A stretch of 24,529 nt of DNA from DSWT01 sp035415725 (GCA_035415725.1 DAOOGN010000068.1:1-24529), one strand, 5' to 3'; counted from the stretch's first letter, positions 1-8,403 are shown. Notes: generated by a model not told the origin, from the sequence alone. Numbers and translations are program-made.

Positions 1-21
1 GCCCTCCCCAAAGTCCCGTTC

Positions 22-40
22 GCCACCTGGCAAAGGTGGC
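22..40. repeat. Short hairpin upstream of alaS
   Basis: A perfect 7-bp inverted repeat, GCCACCT (22-28) and AGGTGGC (34-40), encloses a 5-nt loop. A T-rich tract (52-58) lies 11 nt downstream, which is too far for a good intrinsic terminator. It could be a weak terminator of a gene to the left of the window or one arm of an intergenic repeat. It does not resemble a T-box leader. Confidence 0.35.
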
Positions 41-127
41 TGAATAGTTACTTTTATTCTAGCGGTGAAGTCAGAATGATTCTACTACTGTGATTGTACC
101 ACAAAGTTGGGTAGTCAGATAGTCAAG

Positions 128-155
128 TTGACATCCACCCCTTTCCATTTACAAT
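128..155 (+). promoter_or_regulatory. Sigma-70-like promoter of the alaS operon
   Basis: TTGACA at 128-133 and TACAAT at 150-155 are separated by 16 nt, which is close to the housekeeping consensus. Transcription would start near 162, leaving a leader of about 50 nt that ends in GGAGGGGA (203-210) just before the alaS ATG at 213. The -35 box lies at the end of a degenerate repeat in which TAGTC occurs at 112 and 120. Confidence 0.6.
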
Positions 156-212
156 TCGCTTTCGATAGACTGAACTAACGACTCTGTGACGACCCGACTA
201 GCGGAGGGGACT

Positions 213-2942
213 ATGATTAAGAAACTCACCAGCGCTGAGATTCGCCGGACATTCCTGGATTACTTTGTCGAGCGCGGACATACCCTTGTGCCGAGCGCCA
301 GCCTGGTGCCGACGGACGATCCGACGTTGCTATTCACCAATGCCGGTATGAACCAGTTCAAGGACGTCTTCCTGGGGACGGGAAGCCGGCCCTATACCCG
401 CGCCGTCGATACCCAAAAATGTATGCGTGTTTCCGGCAAGCACAATGATTTGGAGGATGTCGGTCACGACGGCACCCACCACACGTTTTTCGAGATGTTG
501 GGCAACTGGTCGTTCGGCGATTATTACAAAAAAGAAGCTATCGCCTGGGCCTGGGATCTGCTGACCCGCGTCTATGGGCTGGACAAGAACCGGCTCTGGG
601 TCACCATTTTCGAGGATGACCGGGGCACTTTGCCGCGCGATGACGAGGCCGCCATATACTGGCGCACCCTGACCGACATCGACCCGGAGCATATCTTGTC
701 GTTTGGGCGCAAGGATAACTTCTGGATGATGGCCGACACCGGCCCCTGCGGTCCCAACAGCGAGATCAACTACGACCGTGGCCCCGAGGCCTGCGACAAA
801 CAAGGTGTGCCGGGCCACATTTGCCGCGTCAACGGCGATTGTCCTCGCTTCACCGAAATCTGGAACCTGGTCTTCATCCAATACAACAGTCTGGGCAACG
901 GGCAACTGGAACCGTTGCCCGCCAGACACGTCGATACGGGCATGGGTTTCGAGCGCATGGTCGCGCTTCTACAAGGTGTGCCTACCAACTACCATACCGA
1001 TCTTTTCTGGCCCATCATCGAGCAGACACAGGCTCTGGCCGGGCACACCGACGCCGAGCGCGAGGCCAACATCGTCGCCTACCGCGTCATCGCCGACCAC
1101 ATCCGCGCCGGCGTGTTTCTGGTGGGCGACGGCGTCCTCCCGTCCAACGAAGGACAGGGCTACGTGTTGCGCATGGTATTGCGCCGCGCCATCCGCTACG
1201 GACGCAAACTCGGTTTCACCCGGCCTTTTATGGCCGAACTGGCCGGGTTGGTCATCTCTATGATGGGACAGGCCTTCCCGGAACTGCCGTCACGCACCGA
1301 TTTCATCCAGGCCACCATCACCGGTGAAGAAGAGCGTTTCCTGCACACTCTCGACCAGGGTTTAACCCGTCTCGACGCGGTTGTCGCCGACGTCAAGGCG
1401 CGCGGTGAGATCGTTATTCCCGGCGACGTGGCCTTTTTCTTGCACGATACGCTGGGTCTGCCGTTTGAGGTGACCCGCGATATTGTCGCCGAACACGGTC
1501 TGACGGTAGATGAAGCAGGCTACCACGTTGCGCGTGAGGAACAACGCATGCGGGGACGGGCTGCCGGTGATTTCCAGATGGAAACCGACCGCCATAGCCT
1601 GCTCTATCCTCTCCTCTATGAGTGGATCGCGGAGCAAAAGGGCGCTCACGCCCTCGAGTTCGATCCATACAGTGCGCTGGAAGTTCAAACTCGCGTGGCC
1701 GGCATCGTGCGCGGTGACAGGTTGGACACCGAGGCCACGCCCGGCGAAGCTGTGGAACTGGTGTTGGAGAAAACCTGTTTCTACGTCGAATCCGGCGGCC
1801 AGGTCTCTGACACCGGCTGCATCCGTGGGCCGGATTGGGAAGTGAGCGTCGAGGATACACGTCGCCCCATCGAAGGCATGATCGTCCACATCGGGCGCGT
1901 TGTGAACGGGCATCCCCGCGTGGGCGATGGGGTGATCGCCCAGGTAGATGCCGACCGTCGCCGGGATATTGCCCGCAACCACACCGCCACGCACCTATTG
2001 CACCGCGCGCTACGCGACGTTCTGGGCAGTCACGTGGCGCAGGCCGGGTCGCTGGTTAGTCCCGAGCGCTTACGCTTCGACTACAATCACGAGAAACCGC
2101 TGACCGCCGAGCAGCGCACGGAGATCGAGTGCCGTGTCGTCGAGGCGGTGTTGGCGAACTACGCGGTCGATGCCCGGCAGGAGGCCTACCGCGACGCGCT
2201 CAGCCAGGGTGTGACCGCGCTCTTCGGCGAAAAGTATGGTGACGTGGTGCGCGTCCTGCGCGTGGGCAGCGCCGGTGCGCCGTTCAGCCAAGAGTTGTGC
2301 GGCGGGACACACGTCACCCGCACCGGCGACATTGGGCCGTTCCTCATCACCTCCGAAAGCGGCATCGGAGCGGGGTTGCGCCGCATCGAAGCCGTCACCG
2401 GACGCGGCGCGCTCAAGGCGATGCAGGCCATGCGCGCACGTCAGGAGCAGGCCGCGGCTTTGCTCGGCGGCGCGGCGGACGAGTTGCCGCAGCGCATCGA
2501 GCGCTTGCAAGAGGAATTGCGCGATGCCCACAAGGAGATCGAGACCCTCACGCGCAAACTGGCCCACGCCGATTTTCAATCCCTGCTCAACAAAGTTGTG
2601 GAGATCGACGGCGTCCCCGTGCTCGCCGCCCGCGTCGATGTTCCCGACGCCGATATGTTGCGCGAGATGGCCGACTGGTTCCGCGACAAGATGCAGGGCG
2701 GCGTTATCGTGCTTGGCACGGTGATCGACGCTAAACCCTTGCTGATCGCGGCGACGACGAAGGCGCTCGTCCAGGAACGCGGCGTCCACGCGGGATACCT
2801 CGTCCGTGACCTGGCGCGCGTGGTAGGCGGCGGCGGCGGCGGGCGTCCTGATATGGCGCAGGCCGGCGGGCGTGATCCATCCAGGCTGACGGAAGCGCTG
2901 GACCAAGTCCCGGCGCTGGTACGGGCTATGCTGGTGAAATAA
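213..2942 (+). CDS. alaS: Alanyl-tRNA synthetase
   Basis: Alanine-tRNA ligase charges tRNA-Ala with alanine in the cytoplasm and hydrolyses misacylated Ser/Gly-tRNA. The protein has 909 residues, close to the usual bacterial length of about 875. In order it shows the class II catalytic core (residues 1 to about 250, opening MIKKLTSAEIRRTFLDYF), the tRNA-recognition region, the editing domain and a C-terminal DHHA1/C-Ala domain with a Gly-rich stretch. The editing domain carries HTATH (H590, H594) and the second metal pair C696-GGT-H700. I chose the ATG at 213 because GGAGGGG sits 4-5 nt upstream and the protein then begins as family members do; an in-frame GTG at 186 has no comparable ribosome site. 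Its stop overlaps the next ATG by one base (TAATG). Confidence 0.97.
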   Translation: MIKKLTSAEIRRTFLDYFVERGHTLVPSASLVPTDDPTLLFTNAGMNQFKDVFLGTGSRPYTRAVDTQKCMRVSGKHNDLEDVGHDGTHHTFFEMLGNWSFGDYYKKEAIAWAWDLLTRVYGLDKNRLWVTIFEDDRGTLPRDDEAAIYWRTLTDIDPEHILSFGRKDNFWMMADTGPCGPNSEINYDRGPEACDKQGVPGHICRVNGDCPRFTEIWNLVFIQYNSLGNGQLEPLPARHVDTGMGFERMVALLQGVPTNYHTDLFWPIIEQTQALAGHTDAEREANIVAYRVIADHIRAGVFLVGDGVLPSNEGQGYVLRMVLRRAIRYGRKLGFTRPFMAELAGLVISMMGQAFPELPSRTDFIQATITGEEERFLHTLDQGLTRLDAVVADVKARGEIVIPGDVAFFLHDTLGLPFEVTRDIVAEHGLTVDEAGYHVAREEQRMRGRAAGDFQMETDRHSLLYPLLYEWIAEQKGAHALEFDPYSALEVQTRVAGIVRGDRLDTEATPGEAVELVLEKTCFYVESGGQVSDTGCIRGPDWEVSVEDTRRPIEGMIVHIGRVVNGHPRVGDGVIAQVDADRRRDIARNHTATHLLHRALRDVLGSHVAQAGSLVSPERLRFDYNHEKPLTAEQRTEIECRVVEAVLANYAVDARQEAYRDALSQGVTALFGEKYGDVVRVLRVGSAGAPFSQELCGGTHVTRTGDIGPFLITSESGIGAGLRRIEAVTGRGALKAMQAMRARQEQAAALLGGAADELPQRIERLQEELRDAHKEIETLTRKLAHADFQSLLNKVVEIDGVPVLAARVDVPDADMLREMADWFRDKMQGGVIVLGTVIDAKPLLIAATTKALVQERGVHAGYLVRDLARVVGGGGGGRPDMAQAGGRDPSRLTEALDQVPALVRAMLVK

Positions 2943-4498
2943 TGCCGGTGGGAGGACAAACACAATCCGTGAACGTCATACGCATCACACCGGCCGATGA
3001 TCGTTACACTATACGCGCGGCATTGAGCCATACGGCGGAATCCCGTGTTCTGCTGGTCCTGCCGTGGGACGTCGAAAAAGGGTGGATGCACCCTCTGGAT
3101 TATGAGCTTTTGTTCCGCGAGGCGCAAAAGCGTGGGCTGGAAGTGGCCTGGGTTATCGATGACATAGCCCGGCGTCCTTTGGCGCGCGCGGCGGGTTTTC
3201 CGCTTTTCCGCAGTGAGGAAGCCGCTCAGGAACATCTCGCCCGCCAGGGTGCTTTTCCGCCCCTGCGTGTCCCCCCACAACCGGTGCCTCCCCACCGTCC
3301 CTGGTGGGCCGAAACGCCGGAACAGCCTAAACCGCCGCGGCAGCATCGTCAACCGCTGGGGGTGATCATCCTGGAAGTGGGTGTGATGGGGGTAGTGTTG
3401 ATCACGTTGATCGGGGCGGCTTTTTTGTCGTGGCCGTCGGCGCACGTCGTCCTCGTGCCGCAGGGGATGACGTACTCGCGTACCGTCGCCGTCTCCGTAG
3501 ACCCGACGTTGACGGAGGTGGATGTGCAGCGCAGCCTTATCCCCGCGCGGCGCATCGGCGATGAATTTGAGAGTTACGTGGAAATCGGCACGAGTGGTCG
3601 GGGGTTTGCGCTTTCCGGACGCGCTACCGGGCAAGTGCTCTTCACCAATTTACTCGGTCAGGATTATCGCGTTCCTGAAGGCACTGTGGTGCGCACGACG
3701 TCCGGATCTTACCCGGTGCGCTTCGCCACCACTCAAGAGGTCATCATCCCGGCCTTTGGGCAGGTGATGGCCCCCATCGAAGCGCTGGAAGAAGGGCCCA
3801 GCGGCAATGTCGATCCCTACCAGATCAATTTGATTGAAGGCGTCGTTGGCTTTGCCGCGCGGGTGACGAATCCCGACGCGACGGCCGGCGCGGAAAGCAC
3901 CGCTGTGGCTACCGTCGCCGAAGCCGATCGCGAGCGTGCCTGGAATCTGGCGGCCCAACAAGTGATGGCCGAAGCCTACAACGGCTTGCAAGATTCGGCT
4001 TATCTCGAAGCGGGGGAGTTTCTGCCCAACCAGGCTTTGGTCATTCAGTCCATCCCCAAGCAGGCTTACACGCACATGGTCGGCGAAGAGACGCCCGTGT
4101 TGGGATTGGCCTTGCGTCTGTTGGTGACCGGACAGGCCGTCAATGTGACGAATGTGCAGGCCGTCGCCTACCGCCAACTGGCGTTGCAATTGCCGGAGGG
4201 CTATACTTTGCAAGATGCCCGTTTCGAATACGGCGAGGCCGCCGAAGAAGATGTCGGGCCGGGGCTATTCACCTTCTATGTGACGGCGCATGGTCTGGCT
4301 ACGGCGAAGATCGATACCGAGAAGGCTATGCACCTGATCCGGGGCAAACCGCCGGAGGAGGCAGCGACGTTGTTGATGGAATCTCTGCCGCTGGCCCAGC
4401 CGCCGATGATCAGCGTCAAACCCGGCTGGTTCCCCTTCCTGCCGTTCTTGCCCATTCGCATGGTGATCGAAGTTATCCCCGCGGACTGGCAAGGGTAG
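2942..4498 (+). CDS. Single-pass membrane protein, 'baseplate J-like' family of Chloroflexota
   Basis: Function is unknown. Residues 10 to about 100 form a small soluble domain with alternating hydrophobic strands (VLLVLPW, LEVAWVID) and the phrase ARAAGFPLFRS. A Pro-rich linker follows (about 101-138), then one transmembrane helix (about 140-163). The remaining 350 residues are beta-rich and predicted to lie outside the membrane. I recall similar proteins in Anaerolineae genomes being annotated 'baseplate J/gp47 family', often next to ruvX, but nothing else here suggests a phage tail or injection machine. The ATG at 2942 overlaps the alaS stop. An alternative GTG at 2969 has GGAGGA (2951-2956) about 12 nt upstream. 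It is probably co-transcribed with alaS, ruvX and mltG, so a role in envelope growth is a reasonable guess. Confidence 0.75.
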   Translation: MPVGGQTQSVNVIRITPADDRYTIRAALSHTAESRVLLVLPWDVEKGWMHPLDYELLFREAQKRGLEVAWVIDDIARRPLARAAGFPLFRSEEAAQEHLARQGAFPPLRVPPQPVPPHRPWWAETPEQPKPPRQHRQPLGVIILEVGVMGVVLITLIGAAFLSWPSAHVVLVPQGMTYSRTVAVSVDPTLTEVDVQRSLIPARRIGDEFESYVEIGTSGRGFALSGRATGQVLFTNLLGQDYRVPEGTVVRTTSGSYPVRFATTQEVIIPAFGQVMAPIEALEEGPSGNVDPYQINLIEGVVGFAARVTNPDATAGAESTAVATVAEADRERAWNLAAQQVMAEAYNGLQDSAYLEAGEFLPNQALVIQSIPKQAYTHMVGEETPVLGLALRLLVTGQAVNVTNVQAVAYRQLALQLPEGYTLQDARFEYGEAAEEDVGPGLFTFYVTAHGLATAKIDTEKAMHLIRGKPPEEAATLLMESLPLAQPPMISVKPGWFPFLPFLPIRMVIEVIPADWQG

Positions 4499-4502
4499 AC
4501 GG

Positions 4503-4913
4503 ATGCGCTATCTGGCTCTGGATTTGGGTGAGCGCCGCATCGGCGTTGCCGTCAGTGACGCGCTAGGGATACTGGCGCGTCCGCTCGAAATCTTCCGACG
4601 TACTTCGCGCGCGGCGGACTTTGCCCACATCGGCGCGCTGGTGACCGCCAACCAGGTCGATGCCGTCGTGGTGGGGTTGCCGCTCAATATGGACGGCTCC
4701 GTAGGCCGGCAGGCCGCATGGGTCAGCGATTACAGCACGGCCCTGGCCGCCGCCATTGCCGTCCCTGTCTACCTCTGGGATGAGCGTCTGACGAGTGAAG
4801 AGGCCGCCGATGTCATGCGCGCCCAGGGAAAATCCCCTCTTAAAGGTACGCTTGACGCTGTCGCGGCAGCCGTGATCCTGCAAAGCTATCTGGACGCGCA
4901 CCGTCAACAGTAG
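4503..4913 (+). CDS. ruvX: RuvX/YqgF family RNase H-fold nuclease
   Basis: A 136-residue protein of the YqgF/RuvX family, described elsewhere as a putative Holliday-junction resolvase and a pre-16S rRNA 5'-end processing nuclease. The family motifs are all present: LALDLGERRIGVAVSD (acidic D7), VVGLPLNMDGSVG (57-68), WDERLTS (E94) and DAVAAAVILQSYL (D118). These give the three acidic residues of an RNase H-like active site. The ATG lies 4 nt after the preceding stop, so it belongs to the same transcript. Pairing with mltG downstream is a conserved arrangement in many bacteria. The stop codon forms the first bases of a perfect palindrome (4911-4935). Confidence 0.95.
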   Translation: MRYLALDLGERRIGVAVSDALGILARPLEIFRRTSRAADFAHIGALVTANQVDAVVVGLPLNMDGSVGRQAAWVSDYSTALAAAIAVPVYLWDERLTSEEAADVMRAQGKSPLKGTLDAVAAAVILQSYLDAHRQQ

Positions 4914-4935
4914 GGCGAGTTGCCAACTCGCCCTA
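4911..4935. repeat. Perfect palindrome at the ruvX stop codon
   Basis: TAGGGCGAGTT (4911-4921) and its exact complement (4925-4935) enclose the 3-nt loop GCC. The left arm begins with the TAG stop of ruvX. No U-tract follows, so a rho-independent terminator is unlikely, and mltG begins 33 nt later. It shares an outer AGGG...CCCT frame with the hairpins at 6141-6179 and 8830-8873. Confidence 0.8.
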
Positions 4936-4967
4936 TATCAAACCAACTCTTTTCAAAGGGGCCATGT

Positions 4968-6062
4968 ATGAAACGTAGGTTAATCGTAGGGAGTATTTTG
5001 CTGGCGGCCTTTGTGTTGCTAGGATGTTCGCTGGAATCGCTCTACCTGGGTTTCTACATCGACAGCAAGTCCGAGGAACTGGCGCAGCCTGCCGGGACCG
5101 ACGATACACCGATCAACTTCACCGTTGAACCCGGCGAGAGTGTGGCGGAGGTGGCGGGTGATCTCAAGGCGCAGGGGTTGATCAGCGACAATGAGCTTTT
5201 CCGCCGCTATGTGCAGTACAAGGGGCTGGACGCCGGCATCCAGGCCGGGACGTACACGCTGAACAAGACGATGACCATCCCAGAGATCGCGCAGACATTG
5301 CAAAAGGCTGCCGCGCAGGAGCAACAGGTGACCATTCCTGAGGGGAAGCGCCTGGAAGAGGTCGCGGCGCTGGTAGCCGAGCAGACGACGATTCCGTCAG
5401 ACACGTTCTTGCAGATGGCGCAGACCGGCTGGCAAGGCTCCGCTTTGCCCCAGACTTACGGCTTCCTCGCGCAAGTTCCGCTGACCGGGACGCTGGAAGG
5501 GTTGCTCTTCCCGGATACCTATCGCCTGTCGTTGGACGCTACCGCTTACGATCTCATCGACCGGATGCTGGCGAACTTCGAGCGCCAGGTCACGCCGGAA
5601 ATCCAACAGCAGTTCAGCGCTCATGGTTTGAGTTTCTACGAGGGCATCATCCTGGCATCCATTGTGGAGCGCGAGGCCGTCATCGATGCTGAACGCCCGA
5701 TCATTGCGGGCGTCTTCTACAATCGCCTGCGCGATGGCTGGACGCTGTCTTCGTGTCCCACGGTGCAGTACGCGCTGGGCTACCGTCCCGACGAGGAAAC
5801 CTGGTGGAAGCCACAGCTTTTCTTCGGCGATTTGGAGGTCGATTCGCCGTACAACACTTATCGCCATCTGGGGTTGCCGCCCGCGCCCATCGCCAGTCCC
5901 GGCCTGCACTCCATCCAGGCGGCGGCGAATCCCGCCGAAACAGAGTATTATTTCTTCATGGTGAACTGCGTCAAGAACGACGGCAGCCATTTCTTCGCCC
6001 GGACGGAGGCCGAACATCTGGTAAACTTTGAGGCGTGCGGAGGGGTGTATAGTACGCCGTAG
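4968..6062 (+). CDS. mltG: Endolytic murein transglycosylase MltG (YceG-like)
   Basis: A 364-residue membrane-anchored lytic transglycosylase of the YceG/MltG family, which cleaves nascent glycan strands and is thought to terminate chain growth. The N-terminus (MKRRLIVGSILLAAFVLLGC) is a signal segment ending in a lipobox-like LLGC at C20. A LysM-like region spans about 47-110. The catalytic domain contains ASIVEREA with the expected catalytic E234, then YNTY..GLPPAPIASPG and a final YYFFMVN segment typical of the family. The ATG at 4968 was preferred: AAAGGGG lies about 7 nt upstream and it gives a clean signal sequence. A TTG at 4920 would add 16 residues read through the palindrome. It is the last gene of the alaS operon. 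Confidence 0.93.
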   Translation: MKRRLIVGSILLAAFVLLGCSLESLYLGFYIDSKSEELAQPAGTDDTPINFTVEPGESVAEVAGDLKAQGLISDNELFRRYVQYKGLDAGIQAGTYTLNKTMTIPEIAQTLQKAAAQEQQVTIPEGKRLEEVAALVAEQTTIPSDTFLQMAQTGWQGSALPQTYGFLAQVPLTGTLEGLLFPDTYRLSLDATAYDLIDRMLANFERQVTPEIQQQFSAHGLSFYEGIILASIVEREAVIDAERPIIAGVFYNRLRDGWTLSSCPTVQYALGYRPDEETWWKPQLFFGDLEVDSPYNTYRHLGLPPAPIASPGLHSIQAAANPAETEYYFFMVNCVKNDGSHFFARTEAEHLVNFEACGGVYSTP

Positions 6063-6098
6063 GTTGTGCGACAGAGCTGACTCTCTCATTCCCTCAGT

Positions 6099-6130
6099 CC
6101 CCTTCTCTCCTGCAAGCGGGGAAGAAGGGG
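6099..6130. repeat. Imperfect G/C-rich hairpin (REP-like)
   Basis: CCCCTTCT (6099-6106) pairs exactly with AGAAGGGG (6123-6130); the inner part is CTCC, TGCAAGC, GGGG with partial pairing. Similar pyrimidine/purine hairpins occur at 8262-8289, 8312-8343 and 24419-24446. They look like a dispersed intergenic repeat family. This one lies just downstream of mltG. Confidence 0.55.
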
Positions 6131-6140
6131 GCGAAAAAGC

Positions 6141-6179
6141 GGGGGTGTGGCAGGCGGCGAAGCCGCCTGCCACACCCCC
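6141..6179. repeat. Perfect 18-bp hairpin
   Basis: GGGGGTGTGGCAGGCGGC (6141-6158) and its exact complement (6162-6179) enclose the 3-nt loop GAA. This is the strongest hairpin in the window. It lies 78 nt after the mltG stop and could end the alaS operon transcript, but no U-tract follows. Confidence 0.85.
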
Positions 6180-6187
6180 TACAGAAA

Positions 6188-6213
6188 GCCCCCCTTCCCC
6201 AGGGAAGGGGGGC
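6188..6213. repeat. Perfect 12-bp hairpin
   Basis: GCCCCCCTTCCC (6188-6199) and GGGAAGGGGGGC (6202-6213) enclose a 2-nt loop. It directly follows the 18-bp hairpin. The remainder of the 6063-6358 gap holds only a 7-bp inverted repeat, CATACCA/TGGTATG (6267-6273, 6290-6296), and a 7-bp one (6339-6345, 6354-6360) next to the LCP stop codon. Confidence 0.75.
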
Positions 6214-6358
6214 AGGGGGAATGGGCTGATAGAAACACGCCTATCTCGTCATCCAAAAGTGCCTGGCATACCAAAATCCGCGCCAAATCTGGTATGGAAT
6301 AAGTTGTTTCGCCAGGTTAACTAGCCTGAATAGATACCAATGAAATACACCCTTTTCA

Positions 6359-7948
6359 TTATGGCGCCGGCGTCAGTGTAGGTGTCAGTATCAGTGTGGG
6401 TGTCAGTGTCGGCGTGGGTGTGGGAGTGCGGGTGGAGTACCAGCCGATGCTGCCCGTCCCGACGCAAGGATTGTAGTCCCATCCCAACGTGACGCGGAAA
6501 TCGACCTGGCTGCCTTCGGTTGGTTCAGCCGTCACATCGCTCTGCTTGAGGCGGTAGAGGGTCATCAACCTGGCAATCGGCGACCCCTTGCTGGTCGTTG
6601 TATAGTCGGTGATGGTCGTGTGGGGGACACCGTCAGTGGGCTGGACTGTTGGCACTTCAAAGCCCTCCAGGCGCAGGCGATAAGCCGCCACGTCGCCCCA
6701 GCCACTGTTGCCGGAGCCGTTCCACACTTCCACGCGATAGGCGCGCTGCGCCGCGCGGCTGGTCACCGGGGGCTGAGCCGCTTCCTGTATAAAGGTGTAT
6801 AGCGCTTCGTATTGTGGAATCTGCACCGAACCGCGAACTGGCACCGTCGCTCCACTGACCAGGGGGGGACGAATAAAGCGGCTCTTGATATCGCGCATGT
6901 CCAGCCTCATGGCGACGGGTGCGAGGTAAAGGAGTTCCGGCAGTCCCATATCCGTCACTACCGACTCCTGGTACACGTTCCACAAATCGGGGACGTGGGT
7001 GAGCATATTCTGGTTCAACGCCTGTTCCAGGATCGCGCGGAGCACCTGCTGCTGGCGGCGATGACGGTCAAAGTCGGAAGTATTCCAGCGGGAACGGACG
7101 TACCACAAGGCATACTTGCCGTTCAAATGTTGCACCCCCGGTTCAAAATCGATGTCCGTCTGACCGGTCTCCGATTCTGGGTCGGGGTAAGTGTCGTGGA
7201 AGGGGCACTCGACGACAATATCCACGCCGCCCACGGCGTCGACGAGGGTGCGATAGCTGTCGAAGTTGACCATCGCGTAATAGTGAATCGGCAGGCCGAA
7301 GTTGTACTCGATCGTGGCCTTGATCAAGGCCGGGCCGCCGCCGGGATAGGCAGTTGCTTTCGCCCGTAAATAGGCGGTGTTGATCTTGTCCAATCCCCAG
7401 GTGGGAATCCAGGCGTAATAATCGCGGGGGATCGAGATCATGCTGACCGAGGGAACGTCGGGGAAGATCGAGACAATCATCAAAACGTCGGTACGGGCGA
7501 TTTGGGTGCCGGTGCTATCGCTGCCGAGTAAGAGGATGTTGATGGTGCCCTTGGGCTGTTCGAGCAGTGGCATCGGTGTCGGCTGCTCCAGCAGTGATGT
7601 GACCACGGCTGAAGTGGTCAACACCGGCGTTGCGGCCGCCGGTAACTCAAGCGGCGCCGGGGTGGGGATGAACGTTGGCGTCGGCGAGGGCGTCCGCGTG
7701 GGGCGCGGGGTTGGCGTCCATGTGGGCGGAACCGGGGTCGCCGTATCGGTAGGCATGGGGGTCACGGTGGGAGTGGAGGTTATGGTTGGCGGTGATGCGG
7801 TTGCTGTACTGGGGGAAGTGGGAGTCACCACCACGGTGACTTCAGGCGCGGCATGATGCCCCCACGCCTGAACACCGACAGCCGCCAACACGATCAAGGC
7901 GGCGAGAATCAACCATGCCAGGAACTGCGTCAAACGTTTCATAGACAT
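6359..7948 (-). CDS. LytR-CpsA-Psr (LCP) family protein
   Basis: LCP proteins transfer polymers from lipid carriers to peptidoglycan (or other acceptors) on the outer face of the membrane. This one has 529 residues. It has a transmembrane helix (about 9-27), a very long Thr/Pro/Ser linker (about 38-130) and an LCP domain (about 136-312). Family motifs are INILLLGSD, ARTDVLM (R152, D154), SIPRD (R175, D176) and YVRSR...SDFDRHRRQQ (R285, D294, R295, R297). A LytR_C-type domain follows at about 405-490 (YRVEVWNGSG), and the tail is a second Thr/Pro repeat. The start is either ATG 7948 or ATG 7942; neither has a strong ribosome site. It is divergent from yraN, with a likely promoter at 8028-8055. 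Confidence 0.93.
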   Translation of the reverse strand: MSMKRLTQFLAWLILAALIVLAAVGVQAWGHHAAPEVTVVVTPTSPSTATASPPTITSTPTVTPMPTDTATPVPPTWTPTPRPTRTPSPTPTFIPTPAPLELPAAATPVLTTSAVVTSLLEQPTPMPLLEQPKGTINILLLGSDSTGTQIARTDVLMIVSIFPDVPSVSMISIPRDYYAWIPTWGLDKINTAYLRAKATAYPGGGPALIKATIEYNFGLPIHYYAMVNFDSYRTLVDAVGGVDIVVECPFHDTYPDPESETGQTDIDFEPGVQHLNGKYALWYVRSRWNTSDFDRHRRQQQVLRAILEQALNQNMLTHVPDLWNVYQESVVTDMGLPELLYLAPVAMRLDMRDIKSRFIRPPLVSGATVPVRGSVQIPQYEALYTFIQEAAQPPVTSRAAQRAYRVEVWNGSGNSGWGDVAAYRLRLEGFEVPTVQPTDGVPHTTITDYTTTSKGSPIARLMTLYRLKQSDVTAEPTEGSQVDFRVTLGWDYNPCVGTGSIGWYSTRTPTPTPTLTPTLILTPTLTPAP

Positions 7949-8027
7949 ACCTTAAGCTCAGTTACCCTTGCGCAGGCTGCAAATGACAAGAGCACTTTTC
8001 ATGACAAAATCTACCCTAGACTGAGCC

Positions 8028-8055
8028 ATCATACCATGCCCTGCGGGAAAAGCAA
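8028..8055 (-). promoter_or_regulatory. Candidate promoter of the LCP gene
   Basis: Reading the minus strand, TTGCTT (complement of 8050-8055) and TATGAT (complement of 8028-8033) are 16 nt apart. This places the transcription start about 70 nt before the LCP start codon. The -35 box abuts the left target duplication of the MITE-like element, so the insertion did not remove this promoter. Confidence 0.4.
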
Positions 8056-8062
8056 TTTGACA

Positions 8063-8400
8063 GGGTATAGTGCAAATTATGGGGAGACGCTGTAGCCGGT
8101 CTCTAACCGCGCCCGCCAGTGCCCGGCGGTGGCTCGGTCAGAGACTGGCCATAGCTCTTCAGGCACAATGATCAGATGAGCGTCTTCCCTTTTCCAATAA
8201 TCTGTCTGGTAAACTTTTAGTCTTGTGAACGTAGCAACTTTTTCAATGGCTTACCCTCTATCCCTTTCTCCCGCTTACGGGGGAAAGGGGGGAATTTTTT
8301 TAGGGGGGGGTGCCTCTCCCGCCCTAGTTTGCTGGGGAGGGGCAATCTCCTCATAGCACACCGTACTGACAGGATTAAACGATTACTCTGGCTTATACCC
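8063..8400 (+). mobile_element. MITE-like element, copy 1 (interrupted)
   Basis: The element begins with GGGTATA (8063-8069) and ends with TATACCC (8394-8400). It is flanked by a perfect 8-bp direct repeat, ATTTGACA (8055-8062 and 8402-8409), consistent with target-site duplication. Bases 8063-8207 match the reverse complement of 24203-24353 along nearly the whole length, about 85-90% by eye. It has no coding capacity. It contains an inner inverted repeat that in copy 2 is 15 bp and perfect. The right end is split: the sequence from about 8210 to 8391 has no counterpart in copy 2. It sits between the divergent LCP and yraN promoters. Confidence 0.8.
8210..8391. repeat. Nested insert with REP-like hairpins
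   Basis: This 182-bp stretch interrupts the right end of MITE-like copy 1 and is flanked by TCTGG direct repeats (8205-8209, 8387-8391). It holds two hairpins. In the first, 8262-8273 pairs with 8278-8289 (12 bp, one G·T) and is followed by a run of seven T (8295-8301). In the second, 8312-8320 pairs with 8335-8343 (9 bp, one G·T). The first could terminate plus-strand transcription entering the region. Whether this is a mobile insert or a longer version of the element is unresolved. Confidence 0.5.
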
Positions 8401-8403
8401 CAT

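Noticed and set aside
1..212. T-box riboswitch upstream of alaS
   Set aside because: No AGGGTGG-type T-box sequence, specifier-loop structure or terminator/antiterminator pair is visible; only a 7-bp hairpin far from the gene.
2070..3634. Long open frames antisense to alaS and the following gene
   Set aside because: They overlap well-supported genes, lack ribosome sites and recognisable motifs, and are expected in high-GC DNA.
2942..4498. Phage tail or contractile injection system component
   Set aside because: The baseplate-J-like label would suggest it, but the protein has a membrane helix and no sheath, tube or other tail gene is near.
6063..6358. CRISPR-like array of G/C-rich hairpins
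   Set aside because: The hairpins differ in sequence and spacing; there are no regular direct repeats or spacers and no cas genes.
8262..8301. Intrinsic terminator for a plus-strand gene
   Set aside because: The hairpin and T7 run look right, but no plus-strand gene ends upstream; the LCP gene runs the other way. Reported as part of a repeat instead.
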